NCBI GenBank assembly: GCA_963971225.1 | Contig: OZ020270.1 | Coordinates: 21,835,689-21,899,688 of the forward strand | DNA from: Melieria omissa | Taxonomy: Eukaryota > Arthropoda > Insecta > Diptera > Ulidiidae | DNA: 64,000 bases | Direction of reading: 5' to 3' | Part shown: positions 10,452 through 19,981 of the stretch, piece by piece | Numbering within the stretch: the first letter of the stretch is position 1 | How the letters are laid out: each line of letters opens with the position of its first letter | Notes under the pieces: generated by a model | The model's database searches: none | What the model saw: the letters and a program-made list of their open reading frames with translations, nothing else | What the model was told of the DNA's origin: nothing | Position numbers and translations under genes: made by a program

Positions 10452-11976
10452 TAATCAATAAAAATGGAATTGGAAAGAAAAGAAAACGTTTTTATTACCC
10501 GTAATAATTTTCCGTCTCGTTCTTTGGAACTTTTCTTACGGCCCACATATAATGCTTGTTTAAAAGAACTAAAATAAGAAAATCTAATATTGTAAACTTA
10601 TGATCACATCATGCGCCATGGAATCATTCAGGTGTAGAACATTTAAACTATTTTTAAACGTAGGCATGCCGAAATAACATTTTTCTTATGACAAAATACT
10701 TGTCTTATTATTTCTTTATTTAGTGCTTTAGTAGTGCTTTCGCCCTATTGAAAGTCAATAGACCTATTAAATTATATTTTTCCATACAATCTTCTAACCC
10801 TCCGTTAGATGTCGATTAAAAAAAAAACAAAATTGAAACACGCATCTAATTATTTTTAATTTCAAGTGTTTCACGAATTTTGAAGTCCATATGCCTATCA
10901 GTTCATCTTTTTCGTAGTTTTCCCATATTCTCAAAATTGTAATCAAGCATGTGAAAATATAAACAAATAATTTTACTTCGAACTCGCCACGTAAAAATAT
11001 TTGCAAAAATTTTAAATTGGGATCAACCACCAAATTTTTAAATTAATCAAAGCATTGGCCAGCAAAAAGCCATACACCACAAAGATTCGATTGATGGTGA
11101 CATTGCAGCAATTTTTTCAGCAAAACCAATCGCAACACAAAAAAGCATACACACAATAAACGACAACACCAAAAACATTAGCGAATACCGAATCATCTTC
11201 GTTGAAACGACGACTTCGTTGCGCTTCGACGAAAAAGATCGCAAACTGTTGAGCGCGAGCAAATTTCGCAACCTATGCCTCCGCTCATCTCTTCCCGCCC
11301 GCATCAAAAAACACGCTTGACAAATTTTTGAAGATGCGTATTCTTTATATTGTATATTCTTTGGTCAGGCTCAGAGAGCAGTCAAAATAAGGGGTTGGCC
11401 CTTAGAGTTGCTTTTTTGTATTTGATCCTCAAACTGTAAAAACTGCTTTTGTGTAGGACAAATGTTATAATTAGAAGAAAATTCCTGTTTGTAGCAACAT
11501 ATAGTTTTATTAGAATACCACAAAGATAATTTGGTATTGATTGTTATAGTGTTGCTGAATGTCTTATAAATGTTTTGCCCATTCAAAAATAAAAATATAA
11601 TGTTAATTTCTATGGAAGAGTTTTTGATAATTTTTTATTTACGTAAAATCTTTTTCTAAATTGTTTTTGTTTTAAATTTTTGTTTAAGTTCCTTATTCTA
11701 AAATACATGCTACATTAAAATAAAGTTGTTTTATTTCTTCAGCACGCTGAACAGAATTAGAAAAAGAACATACAATTTCGCACAAATTGCTAACACATAA
11801 AATTTTCTATTTCAATTTATTTCATTCTTTCATTTGTATTCATTCCACAATATATATTATTGCGTATCATTCGGGTGTCATGGGCTATATTTTGCGTATA
11901 GGTATTTTACAATGTTACCCAAATCTGTACGCAAAAGTATAGTTGTACAAACAATATCAACACTAATAGTAGGTTC
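10452..11976. other. 1.5-kb interval without a confirmed gene
   Basis: AT-rich, no recognised repeat or RNA gene. The only unusual part is the GC-richer island at 11047-11330, open on both strands and listed separately. Confidence 0.4.
11047..11307 (-). CDS. Hypothetical small protein with one membrane segment (weak)
   Basis: An 86-codon frame starts with two Met codons and a basic stretch (RAGRDERRHRLRN). A hydrophobic segment of about 22 residues follows (YSLMFLVLSFIVCMLFCVAI), then a short tail. The layout would suit the cytosolic end and anchor of a type II membrane protein. The opposite strand is also open over nearly the same span (about 11048-11318), so one of the two is a shadow. I recognise neither protein, and there is no splice or expression evidence. 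Confidence 0.2.
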   Translation of the reverse strand: MMRAGRDERRHRLRNLLALNSLRSFSSKRNEVVVSTKMIRYSLMFLVLSFIVCMLFCVAIGFAEKIAAMSPSIESLWCMAFCWPML

Positions 11977-12313
11977 CATGGTTCAATAATAAGGTTATAC
12001 CAGCATCGTATCGTATCATAGCATCCCCGCAACACCAAAAACCACATGTATTTTGTTGGTAGGATAGTTTATCGCTACTGTCAAAATCAGCTGATATTTT
12101 CCGACGAAAGAGGGAGAAACTGAAAACAAACAAGAGTGAGTGTTGCCAGACGGTGCTGTATTTGAGTGAAAAAACGGGAAAAGTGTTCATGTCACTTCTT
12201 TTCAGTCAGGTATTTTCATTTCAACCGATGCGGCAGCACAGCACACCGACGGTTTTGACAAAAGCGATAAACGATCAGCCGGTGTCTTGCTACAACCTTA
12301 TAGTTGAACCATG
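11977..12313. mobile_element. CATGG-type MITE, copy 2 (complete, 337 bp)
   Basis: The ends are CATGGTTCAATAATAAGGTT and, inverted, CATGGTTCAACTATAAGGTT. The 8-bp target duplication GTAGGTTC is perfect (11969-11976 and 12314-12321). An internal inverted pair (GATAGTTTATCGCTACTGTC and its partner) lies about 80 bp in. The 8-bp duplication fits P or hAT mobilisation; the CATG start leans towards P. Confidence 0.82.
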
Positions 12314-12714
12314 GTAGGTTCTTTATTCTCCAAAAAGAGCAACCGTTCACAAATAAGAGGGTGAAGAGAGACATTTAAAGCTGCCGCTCCCAGCCTGGCG
12401 TACCTCGTTAATATACCTCCTCCACAAAAATTTCAAACCCTCTGTGGTAGATGTGGTAGAAACTTGATTTTAGTGTGTCTTACAGTCAAACCTAAATTGG
12501 AGCGTTGAGCTTTGCGTTTTCTGACGCAACGCTCTCGCTCAGTGCGGCATACCGAAATTGAAGCGTTGCGTTGGAATTGTCAAAATCATGAAATGCAAAC
12601 AAATGTCAAAAAAATATCTGCTTAGTTGCCGAAAAACCAACAAACTATTATTATTTTGCAAAACTTAGCTCTTATTTGAATAAATTCCTCACAATTTAAA
12701 TCAAATCAAATATA

Positions 12715-13314
12715 GGGTGTTTTTTTTAGAGGTATATAACTTCGAATTGAAATAAAACACAAGAAAATCGTTTTAATGTCCATCAATGTGGCTTTATTGG
12801 AAGGATAATTTTATGCCATTAATGTTTAAATATGATTTCGGGCATGTGGCCGCCGCGGCTGGCTCGAATAAAGCCAATTCTACAGGTCCAATTTTCAGTT
12901 GATGGACAAAGCTCCAATTGCTGTGCACGGTGGCGAATCGATTCATTCGGGTCCTCTTCAACATTTTGCTCTACAGCGGCAATTGTTTCTTCGGTGCGCA
13001 CTGTTCGACGTCTCTGCGGATGCGTATTATCACATAGAGTAAACGTAGTGCGAAAACGACCCATGGTTAACCGAATTAATTGCTCTGATGGACGATGTCG
13101 ACCATAAAATGGACGGAGCTTGCGGTAAACTTCGCGAACTGAACCATTATTTTCGAAATAAATTTGCACGATTTGCAAGCGTTGTTCTTTTGTCAACCTG
13201 TTCATGATGAAATGGCAAACCAAACTGAACATAAATGACATTAGAGTTGCCAGATTTGACCACAAAATGCCAGTTTTATCTCTATTCGAAAAACAAACCT
13301 CTAAAAAAACACCC
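12715..13314 (-). mobile_element. Mariner-like internal deletion derivative
   Basis: The inverted ends GGGTGTTTTTTTTAGAGGT and its partner are flanked by TATA. The element keeps the first and last parts of a transposase gene and has lost the catalytic middle. This is a typical path from an autonomous element to a MITE. Confidence 0.83.
12819..13205 (-). pseudogene. Mariner-like transposase with catalytic core deleted
   Basis: The 128-residue frame starts MNRLTKEQRLQIVQIYFEN, the helix-turn-helix N-terminus of a widespread insect mariner-like family. It continues through RRTVRTEETIAAVEQNV to about residue 103. It then jumps to the family's extreme C-terminus (NWTCRIGFIRASRGGHMPEI). The whole DDD/E domain is missing, removed by an in-frame deletion, so the product could bind DNA at most. 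The frame is otherwise clean. Confidence 0.8.
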
Positions 13315-14591
13315 TATATAAATCACAGGCGTTTTTGTTTCTCGCAGCCAACTTCAACTGCTAACGCACTGTCAAAATTGGAAATTCAAATAGCTCAGCG
13401 TTAGAGTGTTTCAATTGCGGTTGGCCCCATACAATTTGTATGGGCATGAAGCAATTTTGACAGTTGCTTGCCGCTGACGCTCCAATTTAGGTTTGACTGT
13501 TATGCGGCCCATACACGTGCAATTTGTTGTACAACTGGACTCGGTTGTACACATAATCGCAACGTGTGTAGCACAGTTGTTCGTGTCGCACAACCGGTTG
13601 GATGAAAATCAAAATACAGTGGACGTCCAGTATAACGAACTTCCCATTTAACGAATTCTCGATTTAACGTACGGCCAAATGTTTTCCATTGATTGTTCTA
13701 TATTACGACCATAAGTGAAATTCGCTATTGGATATAACGAATATTTATGTTGTTTGTTGTTTTATTCATATTCTTTACAATTACAATGAATATTTGGTTT
13801 CGTCAAGTGAACGGTACCTCAATTGTTTTTGTTTTTGTTACGTTAAAACTATCAAATTTACGTCAAGTTACCAACATTTTTAAATTCTGTTTGTATGCAT
13901 TGCTGATAATTTTCACAGGATTTGTTTTGCGTTCGGTCGAATTTTTTCTTTTAAAAATTTAAATTTCAATAATCAATCAAGAGGAATTGCCAAATAGAAA
14001 AGTTTCCTTGCGGTAAAGAGGCAATCGCGCATCGAAGACTTTTTCACTGTACACACATAGCCATATTTGTATTTTGGAAATGCCTTTAACCTTTTGTTTG
14101 TCCTTTGCTCAAAATTGCGATCGCTGTCTTTTGGGGTTAGGATGACCCCAATCAAACGCTTATATAATTTAATGGCAAAACATGAAGAAATGTTACATAT
14201 ATTATAAATCACAAAAGAAAAGGGGAAAGCTCCGAAAAGTGTTTTTCTCGATTTGTTATTGGGTTGTAAGCACGATTAACACTAAATAACACAAGTAGAC
14301 GACCGCTCAGCCATTTTTAATTCCGTCTGGGGTCAAACAGACCCCAAGAGACAGGCAGAAGCAGTGATGTTAACTTTTTTTTTTAAATCCCTACGCGACT
14401 TGAAAAAAATCCCTACGCTTTCCAGCAATTTTTCCTACGAAACTCCCTACACTTATTTTCCAAGTATTTTTAATTTTTTTAATTTTTTGTTAATAAAAGT
14501 CGCAAAAGTAAAAACCATAACATTTATGAATTCTTTTAATTAATTTGCAACATGAAAACAATAAAACAAAGTTGTGCTTTGTACTGAGATA

Positions 14592-15082
14592 GAGCCTATT
14601 TACACGAGGGCTTTTCCCCCTGCGTTAAAAGTCATGCGTGACGAGTTTGTTGGCGAGAAGTGGTGAGAAGTCAGCGGGGTAGGCAAACACGCACGGTCAG
14701 CGAATTCCAGGGTTTTTTTTGACATTTGCTTTGCTGTTTTTCGCACTTTTCTTCAAATTTCAAACCGACCGGACGCTTCGCTAACAATTATATTTACATC
14801 TTCCCTATTATTTAAATTTGAGCAGTTAATAGCTATTTCAGTGACTTCTAAAATATTTTCAATAATTTCTTCTTTGTTTTAATCCATTTTTCTTTTAGTA
14901 ATGAGAATATCAAAAACTACGCGAAAATGTGAATGAAAGAAGATTGGCCGCTTAAACGTCCAAAAAGCCAAGCAAAGTTGCAAGTAAAAAGTCTTCATGT
15001 AAATGCATGAAGATTTACGCAGCAACTTCCAAAGAGAGTTGCAAAAAACGCAGGGGGAAAAAGCCTTCGTGTAAATAGGCTC
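14592..15082. mobile_element. MITE with GAGCCTATTTACACGA ends
   Basis: The 491-bp element has inverted ends GAGCCTATTTACACGAGGGC and GAGCCTATTTACACGAAGGC, followed by CTTTTCCCCCTGCG-like sequence on both sides. It is flanked by ATA (left) and ATA (right), a possible 3-bp duplication. No coding content. Confidence 0.75.
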
Positions 15083-15244
15083 ATACTATTTAAAATATGG
15101 AAACATGGAAACATAAAATAAAAAAATTGTGCTTTGCACTGAGATACAATTTCATCATATTAAAAAAATCAGTACAAAAATTACACAAAGACTAATTATT
15201 TATGGTCATACTACTCACTGTATGCCATTTTCTTAAAGTGCTGT

Positions 15245-15274
15245 CAAAGTAAATCCTAAGTAGCGCCACTCTTT
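15245..15274 (+). repeat. Terminal inverted repeat, P-like copy 2, 3' end
   Basis: It begins CAAAGTAAATCCTAAGTAGC and is preceded by the 7-bp target duplication GTGCTGT (15238-15244). Confidence 0.88.
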
Positions 15275-16404
15275 TTTGGCCGGACACTATTGGCAGTGTT
15301 GCCGCACAAGCAGTGCTACCCCATAACGATTTTCTGTTGGTTTTGGGAGTAAATTGTATGCCTAATTTTCTGACTGCTCTTTTCAATCAAGAAATAAAGA
15401 AATGTTTGAAAGATTAAATATCTTAACAAAACTGTAAAATTACTGGAGAAATACAATAGTTATTACCACAATTGATTAAAATAGACAACATTTGAATAAA
15501 ACTTTCAATTTTTCTTTCCTAAAAATAATTTCATGATAAAAACATAAAACAATCTGAATCAATATCAAGGTAATTTTGTTATTGTACAAGGTAAAATGCG
15601 AACGACAAAGTTTCTTGCAATAAATTATTTCAAAATTTGTGTGTTATAGTAATGTCGTGCATCTTCAGAGCTCTTAATACGTACTAAAAATATGTTTTTA
15701 TACATTTTGATTGGTAATATAAACTCACAACACGATAATTTAATCAAAAGATGATGAATGTGTTCAGAAGAACATTTTCGTATTCATTATTAAATTTCTT
15801 TGATGCGACTGAACTGAATGAAATAATTTTAATGAAATCATAATCATTACAAACATTTCCCATCTTAATACATTTCTATATTCACCATCGATAACAAAAA
15901 TTTCAACCGTGTCTTATAATAATTTGACCACTTTCACCACAAAATGTGCAAATTTCACCTCCAATGCAGAAATGAAATGTCATTTTTGATTACATTGTTC
16001 AAAAGGAACAAAATATCGCAACGAAACACATTCAAAATTAATATAATTAAATTTAATAAAGTGCAGAAGTGAAACCTGGTGAGTATCTATCAATCGTACT
16101 TTTTTAAATTGTATTTTCTCTTTTAGGTAGCCATATTGCTCTCGAGTTGCAGAAGCAAGTCGCGGAAATGCAATTCGCCGGGTAGCCATTATATCCAGGA
16201 GCAGGAGCATATTCCTCGGTTTGCTCCATCGAAATGCAATGTGCGAATTGTAATGTAAGTCTGAATTAAATGAAGACATATCTAATACGTCGCTTTAATT
16301 TCTTTTTCCCCACCACTTTGCCTGGATCTCTGTCTTGTCGTCGACCAATTGAAGGATTATACAAGCACGGGAAGATCCACTTAAGCGTTTGGCGAAACGC
16401 CCCA
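15275..16404. repeat. Inverted duplicate of 7252-8955 (terminal part of the P-like element)
   Basis: This segment matches the right-hand part of copy 1 in reverse orientation, without the pogo-like MITE found there. Similarity is high over the passenger-gene exons (nearly identical from 16060 to 16404) and lower towards the element end, with many small indels. The match stops at 16404, inside exon 2 of the passenger gene. Confidence 0.85.
16131..16404 (+). pseudogene. Truncated copy of the passenger gene
   Basis: The first shared exon (about 16131-16254, donor GTAAGT) and the start of the next (16355-16404, after TTGAAG) are preserved with the same phase as at 7528-7252. Exon 2 breaks off after LAKRP; the rest of it and the third exon are gone. 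A difference near the acceptor (TTTTAGGTAG here, TTTTAAGTAG in copy 1) allows an alternative acceptor here. Confidence 0.7.
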
Positions 16405-16547
16405 CAGTGACAGTGAAATATAAAACATTCAAAAACTATGTTATTTCGCTTTTATATTTTAATTTAAGTTGAGGTAAAAGCACCTGTTTACCGTATTGAT
16501 ATGGCGCTTATGAAGGTTTTGCTTAAGAGCGATATTCTGCAATGAAA
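16405..16547. other. Junction sequence before the satellite
   Basis: About 140 bp with no match elsewhere in the window, joining the broken passenger gene to the 143-bp satellite. Confidence 0.4.
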
Positions 16548-17505
16548 GGATTTGAACAAAAAATACTGTGCACATCTTACAGTTGCCTCATGTGGTGGTA
16601 ACTCCCATGAGGGTTATTTCTTTAGCGCCCGGCCGAAGGCCGGCCACCTGGGGAAAACTTAATGCCAAGAAAACTATGGCTTGGAACTATGGATTTAAAC
16701 AAAAAATACTGTGCACATCTTACTGTTGCCTCATGTGGTGGTAACTCCCATGAGGGTTATTTTTTTAGCTCCCGGCCGAAGGCCGGCCACCTGGGGAAAA
16801 CTTAATGCCAAGAAAACTATGGCTTGGAACTATGGATTTAAACAAAAAATACTGTGCACATCTTACTGTTGCCTCATGTGGTGGTAACTCCCATGAGGGT
16901 TATTTTTTTAGCGCCCGGCCGAAGGCCGGCCACCTGGGGAAAACTTAATGCCAAGAAAACTATGGCTTGGAACTATGGATTTAAACAAAAAATACTGTGC
17001 ACATCTTACTGTTGCCTCATGTGGTGGTAACTCCCATGAGGGTTATTTTTTTAGCGCCCGGCCGAAGTCCGGCCACCTGGGGAAAACTTAATGCCAAGAA
17101 AACTATGGCTTGGAACTATGGATTTAAACAAAAAATACTGTGCACATCTTACTGTTGCCTCATGTGGTGGTAATCCCATGAGGGTAATTTTTTTAGCTCC
17201 CGGCCGAAGGCCGGCCACCTGGGGAAAACTTAATGCCAAGAAAACTATGGCTTGGAACTATGGATTTAAACAAAAAATACTGTGCACATCTTACTGTTGC
17301 CTCATGTGGTGGTAACTCCCATGAGGGTTATTTTTTTAGCGCCCGGCCGAAGGCCGGCCACCTGGGGAAAACTTAATGCCAAGAAAACTATGGCTTGGAA
17401 CTATGGATTTAAACAAAACATACTGTGCACATCTTACTGTTGCCTCATGTGGTGGTAACTCCCATGAGGGTTATTTTTTTAGCGCCCGGCCGAAGGCAAC
17501 AAAGT
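16548..17505 (+). repeat. 143-bp satellite, about 6.7 copies
   Basis: The landmark CGGCCACCTGGGGAAAACTT recurs at 16641, 16784, 16927, 17070, 17212 and 17355, a spacing of 142-143 bp. Each unit has a GC-rich palindromic core (GGCCGAAGGCCGGCC) and an AT-rich remainder. Units differ by a few point changes. Its right edge (ending GGCCGAAGGC) joins directly to the 3' end of the P-like transposase region. Short open frames here are repeat artefacts. Confidence 0.93.
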
Positions 17506-18245
17506 GGTGGGGAAAGGAAAAAATAAATTTTTTTGTGTTTTGAAATTGCCCTGAGAAAGTTATAATAAACAAATTAATTGGAAAATTAGCAAATTAAATT
17601 AATTAGTAGTAACAATGTTGGCACCCTGAATTTTAAGAACGTCGGACCGACACTATTGAATAAAAATAGTTTTAAATGATATACAAGCTGATATTCGAAA
17701 TCCTAACTAGCAGACAATAGCGGACAACAGACGGACGCCCCAAAAGGAAGTGCATCTCATCTTAGACGTGTGTAACACGTAAAAGTTTACGGCACTTGAG
17801 TGTTGTAAATTTCTTTACATTCACTTCCTTATTAAAAGTTTTTATTGAAAAATATGTCCTGATCCTTATGAAGAGGGCTTTATATCCCCCATTTTGCCCA
17901 AAAGAGCTTCACTTAAACCAATTAAGTGACACAGAGAGTCGAAGTGCTCACAAAAGCGATTATTTAAATTGGAAATGAAGGTTACGAATTGTGTTGGGGG
18001 CCGCACAAGACAACACTTATCGTATTGCTTTTCAATGCAAAACAAAAAGTCATCATTGACTACTTCATCTCCAAAGTAGGGCAATGGCTCCAAACAATTG
18101 TGGAGTCTATAAAATTTTAAATATATATAGCCACATACATACGAAAGAGCATTTCTTTTCACAAAAATGGATGAGTCTAAATGTATATCAGCTTGTATAT
18201 TTTCAAAAACTGAATTTCCAGGTCTTGGCAAGCATTGAAAAGTTT
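17506..18245 (-). pseudogene. P-like transposase, C-terminal fragment (copy 2)
   Basis: The fragment encodes the last 120 or so residues (from RPGNSVFENIQADIHL to GKMGDIKPSS) and the same 3' region as 3836-4563, at very high identity. A few substitutions separate the copies, for example FVKRNALS here and FLKKNALS in copy 1. The catalytic part is missing: sequence of another origin begins at 18246. Confidence 0.85.
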
Positions 18246-18348
18246 CCTTCTGCCTTTCTTTATGGAAATGGAGTCTTTATTACCTAATGACTAACTCTTT
18301 GCCTTAAATTGTGCCAAATCTTTCGTTGAGTACTATCCCTGGTATAAC

Positions 18349-18654
18349 ATGCCTACGACTGTTCATAAATATTTAATTAATGGACCATAGGTCATAGCTC
18401 ACGCCTTGTTGCGAATCGGTGAATTATTTGAAGAAGCGAGGGAAGCGAGAAATAAAGATTTTAAGGCTTTCAGGAAATATTTTTCTCGAAAAAGTAGCCG
18501 AGAAAAAACCAACGAAGACGTTCTAAAAAGACTGCTTATAAATTCTGATCGCATTATATCGACAGAAATGAAGTTGCCTCATAAAGCAGTTACGCGCATG
18601 CCAAGGGAACCATTGGATTTGTTGATAATTGCGGAAGAAGAACGCGAATTATGA
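18349..18654 (+). pseudogene. Remnant of an unidentified insect repeat protein
   Basis: Reading from ATG 18349, MPTTVHKYLINGP is followed by TAG (18388-18390) and then an open run, VIAHALLRIGELFEEAREAR, NKDFKAFRKYFSRKSSR and so on to 18654. This has the feel of a conserved segment that recurs in uncharacterised transposon-like insect proteins (vHKyLIxG, IGxLxEEAxEARNKD, RKxSR), but I cannot name the family. It sits in copy 2 of the P-like element, on the opposite strand to the transposase, where the catalytic core should be. Confidence 0.4.
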
Positions 18655-19148
18655 TGATGATGATAACAATGGATGCGAAGGTGAAAGAGTGAATACGATG
18701 ATGATTCCGATAGTAATTAATAAATAAGCGAGGAATTCTGTATAATACCCTTTTGTAATTTTGCATTTTTGGTCATAAATAAAAAAAAATCCACTAAAGT
18801 ATGTTCAAATACATTTATTTTCTACTTCTTTATCTATAATTAACTAAACCTAATACTTTTTTCATGTCTTAGTAGTCCGGGTGAATTAATCGCCAAAATC
18901 GGCATGAATTACCCCAGTGTGGCACGGCGTAAATACGCTGTCGAAATACGTTCAGACGTTGCCTTGCTCACAATTCTAGCACAATAGGAATAGGAATATA
19001 TTTGTTTATAGCACTGGTAGTACTAAGAACTCGCGACATAGCAAACCGTTTGGCACTACGGATTTAAAAACACAACACAACAAAACAGCCTCCGGCGTTG
19101 GGCTAAATTAATTTAAAAAACATTTCAAATTACAAACAAATTACTTAC
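18655..19148. other. Interval between remnant and THAP exon
   Basis: It starts with a GATGATGATG run and continues as AT-rich DNA. The part next to 19148 would be the first intron of the P-like transposase (GTAAGT donor on the minus strand). No further coding match is seen. Confidence 0.4.
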
Positions 19149-19219
19149 AGCGTGGCCTCCCGCGGAAATCGATGAACACTTTCAGCTCCCTTGCAGCCGC
19201 AAACACACTTTCTAGTCAT
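19149..19219 (-). CDS. THAP-domain first exon of the P-like transposase
   Basis: The ATG at 19219 opens MTRKCVCGCKGAESVHRFPR, which fits the start of a C2CH THAP zinc finger: the Cys pair followed about ten residues later by the HRFP motif. It ends at a canonical donor, GTAAGT (19148-19143), so the rest of the finger was in a following exon now lost from this copy. THAP fingers are the DNA-binding domain of P-element transposases. The exon lies about 0.5 kb inside the element's 5' end and on the same strand as the C-terminal fragment, which supports its identity. Confidence 0.68.
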
Positions 19220-19693
19220 GATGCTGAAAAAAATATAAAAATACATGAAAATTTCTTTATAAAAACTTAAAAGTTGCCCATACTTACAAAAATTGCGTTT
19301 CGCCTTTGGAAATTCAAACAAGAATACCATTTGAATTTCACTACCAACTGACATTGACTTGTGGTGAATATATATAAGAAAGGCAGAGTTGCTGTTGAAT
19401 AAAAAACGAAATAATTTAAATTTGTTCATAAATTTTGGTAAAAACCAAATAATTTATGAGAATTTTAGTTAGCTTTCTTTTCTCTGGTTATACCAACATA
19501 AAAAGTAAGCGATTCCTTTATAAAATCGTCTTAAATTACGTTTAAGAAATTCATAGAAACCGCAATTTTTTCAGTATTTTTCACGTACACGCAATCCTGC
19601 CACTAGTGTCCGGCCATCGTGGTGAGCTCAGTTTTACACGTGAACAACAACAATTTGACAGTTCTTGTCATACAGAATCGACGCCTGGTTGTC
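19220..19693 (-). promoter_or_regulatory. 5' region of P-like copy 2
   Basis: About 470 bp between the inverted repeat and the THAP exon, expected to hold promoter and transposase-binding sites. The subterminal motif GGCCGGACACTAGTGGCAG lies at 19605-19617 and nearby, the inverse of the one at about 15281-15299. Nothing more specific can be defined. Confidence 0.45.
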
Positions 19694-19723
19694 AAAGAGT
19701 GGCGCTACTTAGGATTTACTTTG
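19694..19723 (-). repeat. Terminal inverted repeat, P-like copy 2, 5' end
   Basis: Exact inverse of 15245-15274 over 30 bp, followed by the target duplication GTGCTGT (19724-19730). Confidence 0.88.
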
Positions 19724-19981
19724 GTGCTGTTCTTTACATTGAAAATTTACACAGGTGATATCTTCGTCTTGTAAGTAAGAGCGCATTATACAAATTGAAG
19801 TCAAATTAGAATGTGGTAGTGCCGAAACATATTTGGCCAACTTTGTCATTTTTTCCCTACGCAAACAATTTTCGCTAAAATTCCCTACATGTAGGGAATT
19901 TTCCCTATAGTTAACATCACTGGGCAGAAGGTTAAAAACTGAATACGTGAGACTTATTTCATTAAGAAGGATGGTCTAAAA

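Larger units (their letters stand above)
12483..13499. mobile_element. PIF/Harbinger-like MITE with CAGTCAAACC ends
   Basis: The inverted ends are CAGTCAAACCTAAATTGGAG on both sides, flanked by TTA (12480-12482 and 13500-13502), the target duplication typical of PIF/Harbinger. About 600 bp of its length is a later mariner insertion (12715-13314). Confidence 0.8.
15245..19723 (-). mobile_element. P-superfamily transposon, copy 2 (both ends present)
   Basis: The 4479-bp element has perfect 30-bp inverted repeats (15245-15274, 19694-19723) and a 7-bp target duplication GTGCTGT (15238-15244, 19724-19730). A subterminal inverted motif GGCCGGACACTA(T/G)TGGCAG lies about 35 bp inside one end and about 95-110 bp inside the other, comparable to the internal inverted repeats of the P element. 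On the minus strand it holds a THAP-domain first exon (19219-19149) and the transposase C-terminus (18245-17866). On the plus strand it holds a truncated copy of the passenger gene (16131-16404). A 143-bp satellite fills 16548-17505. It has lost the catalytic core and is non-autonomous. Confidence 0.82.
14362..19922. mobile_element. hAT element with CAGTGATGTTAAC ends (host of P-like copy 2)
   Basis: The inverted ends CAGTGATGTTAACT are exact on both sides, with a perfect 8-bp target duplication GGCAGAAG (14354-14361 and 19923-19930). Subterminal TCCCTAC motifs occur at both ends. After removing the nested MITE (14592-15082) and the P-like element (15245-19723) only about 0.6 kb remains, so it is non-autonomous and encodes no transposase. 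Confidence 0.87.

Noticed and set aside
16548..17505. Regular direct repeats that might suggest a CRISPR array
   Set aside because: Whole 143-bp units repeat without variable spacers, and the setting is clearly eukaryotic; this is a satellite.
15245..19723. Reading the inverted duplication 7252-8985/15245-16404 as a simple segmental duplication of a host gene
   Set aside because: The duplicated segment ends exactly at a 30-bp inverted repeat that is also present at the other end of copy 2, with a target duplication, so it is a transposon terminus.
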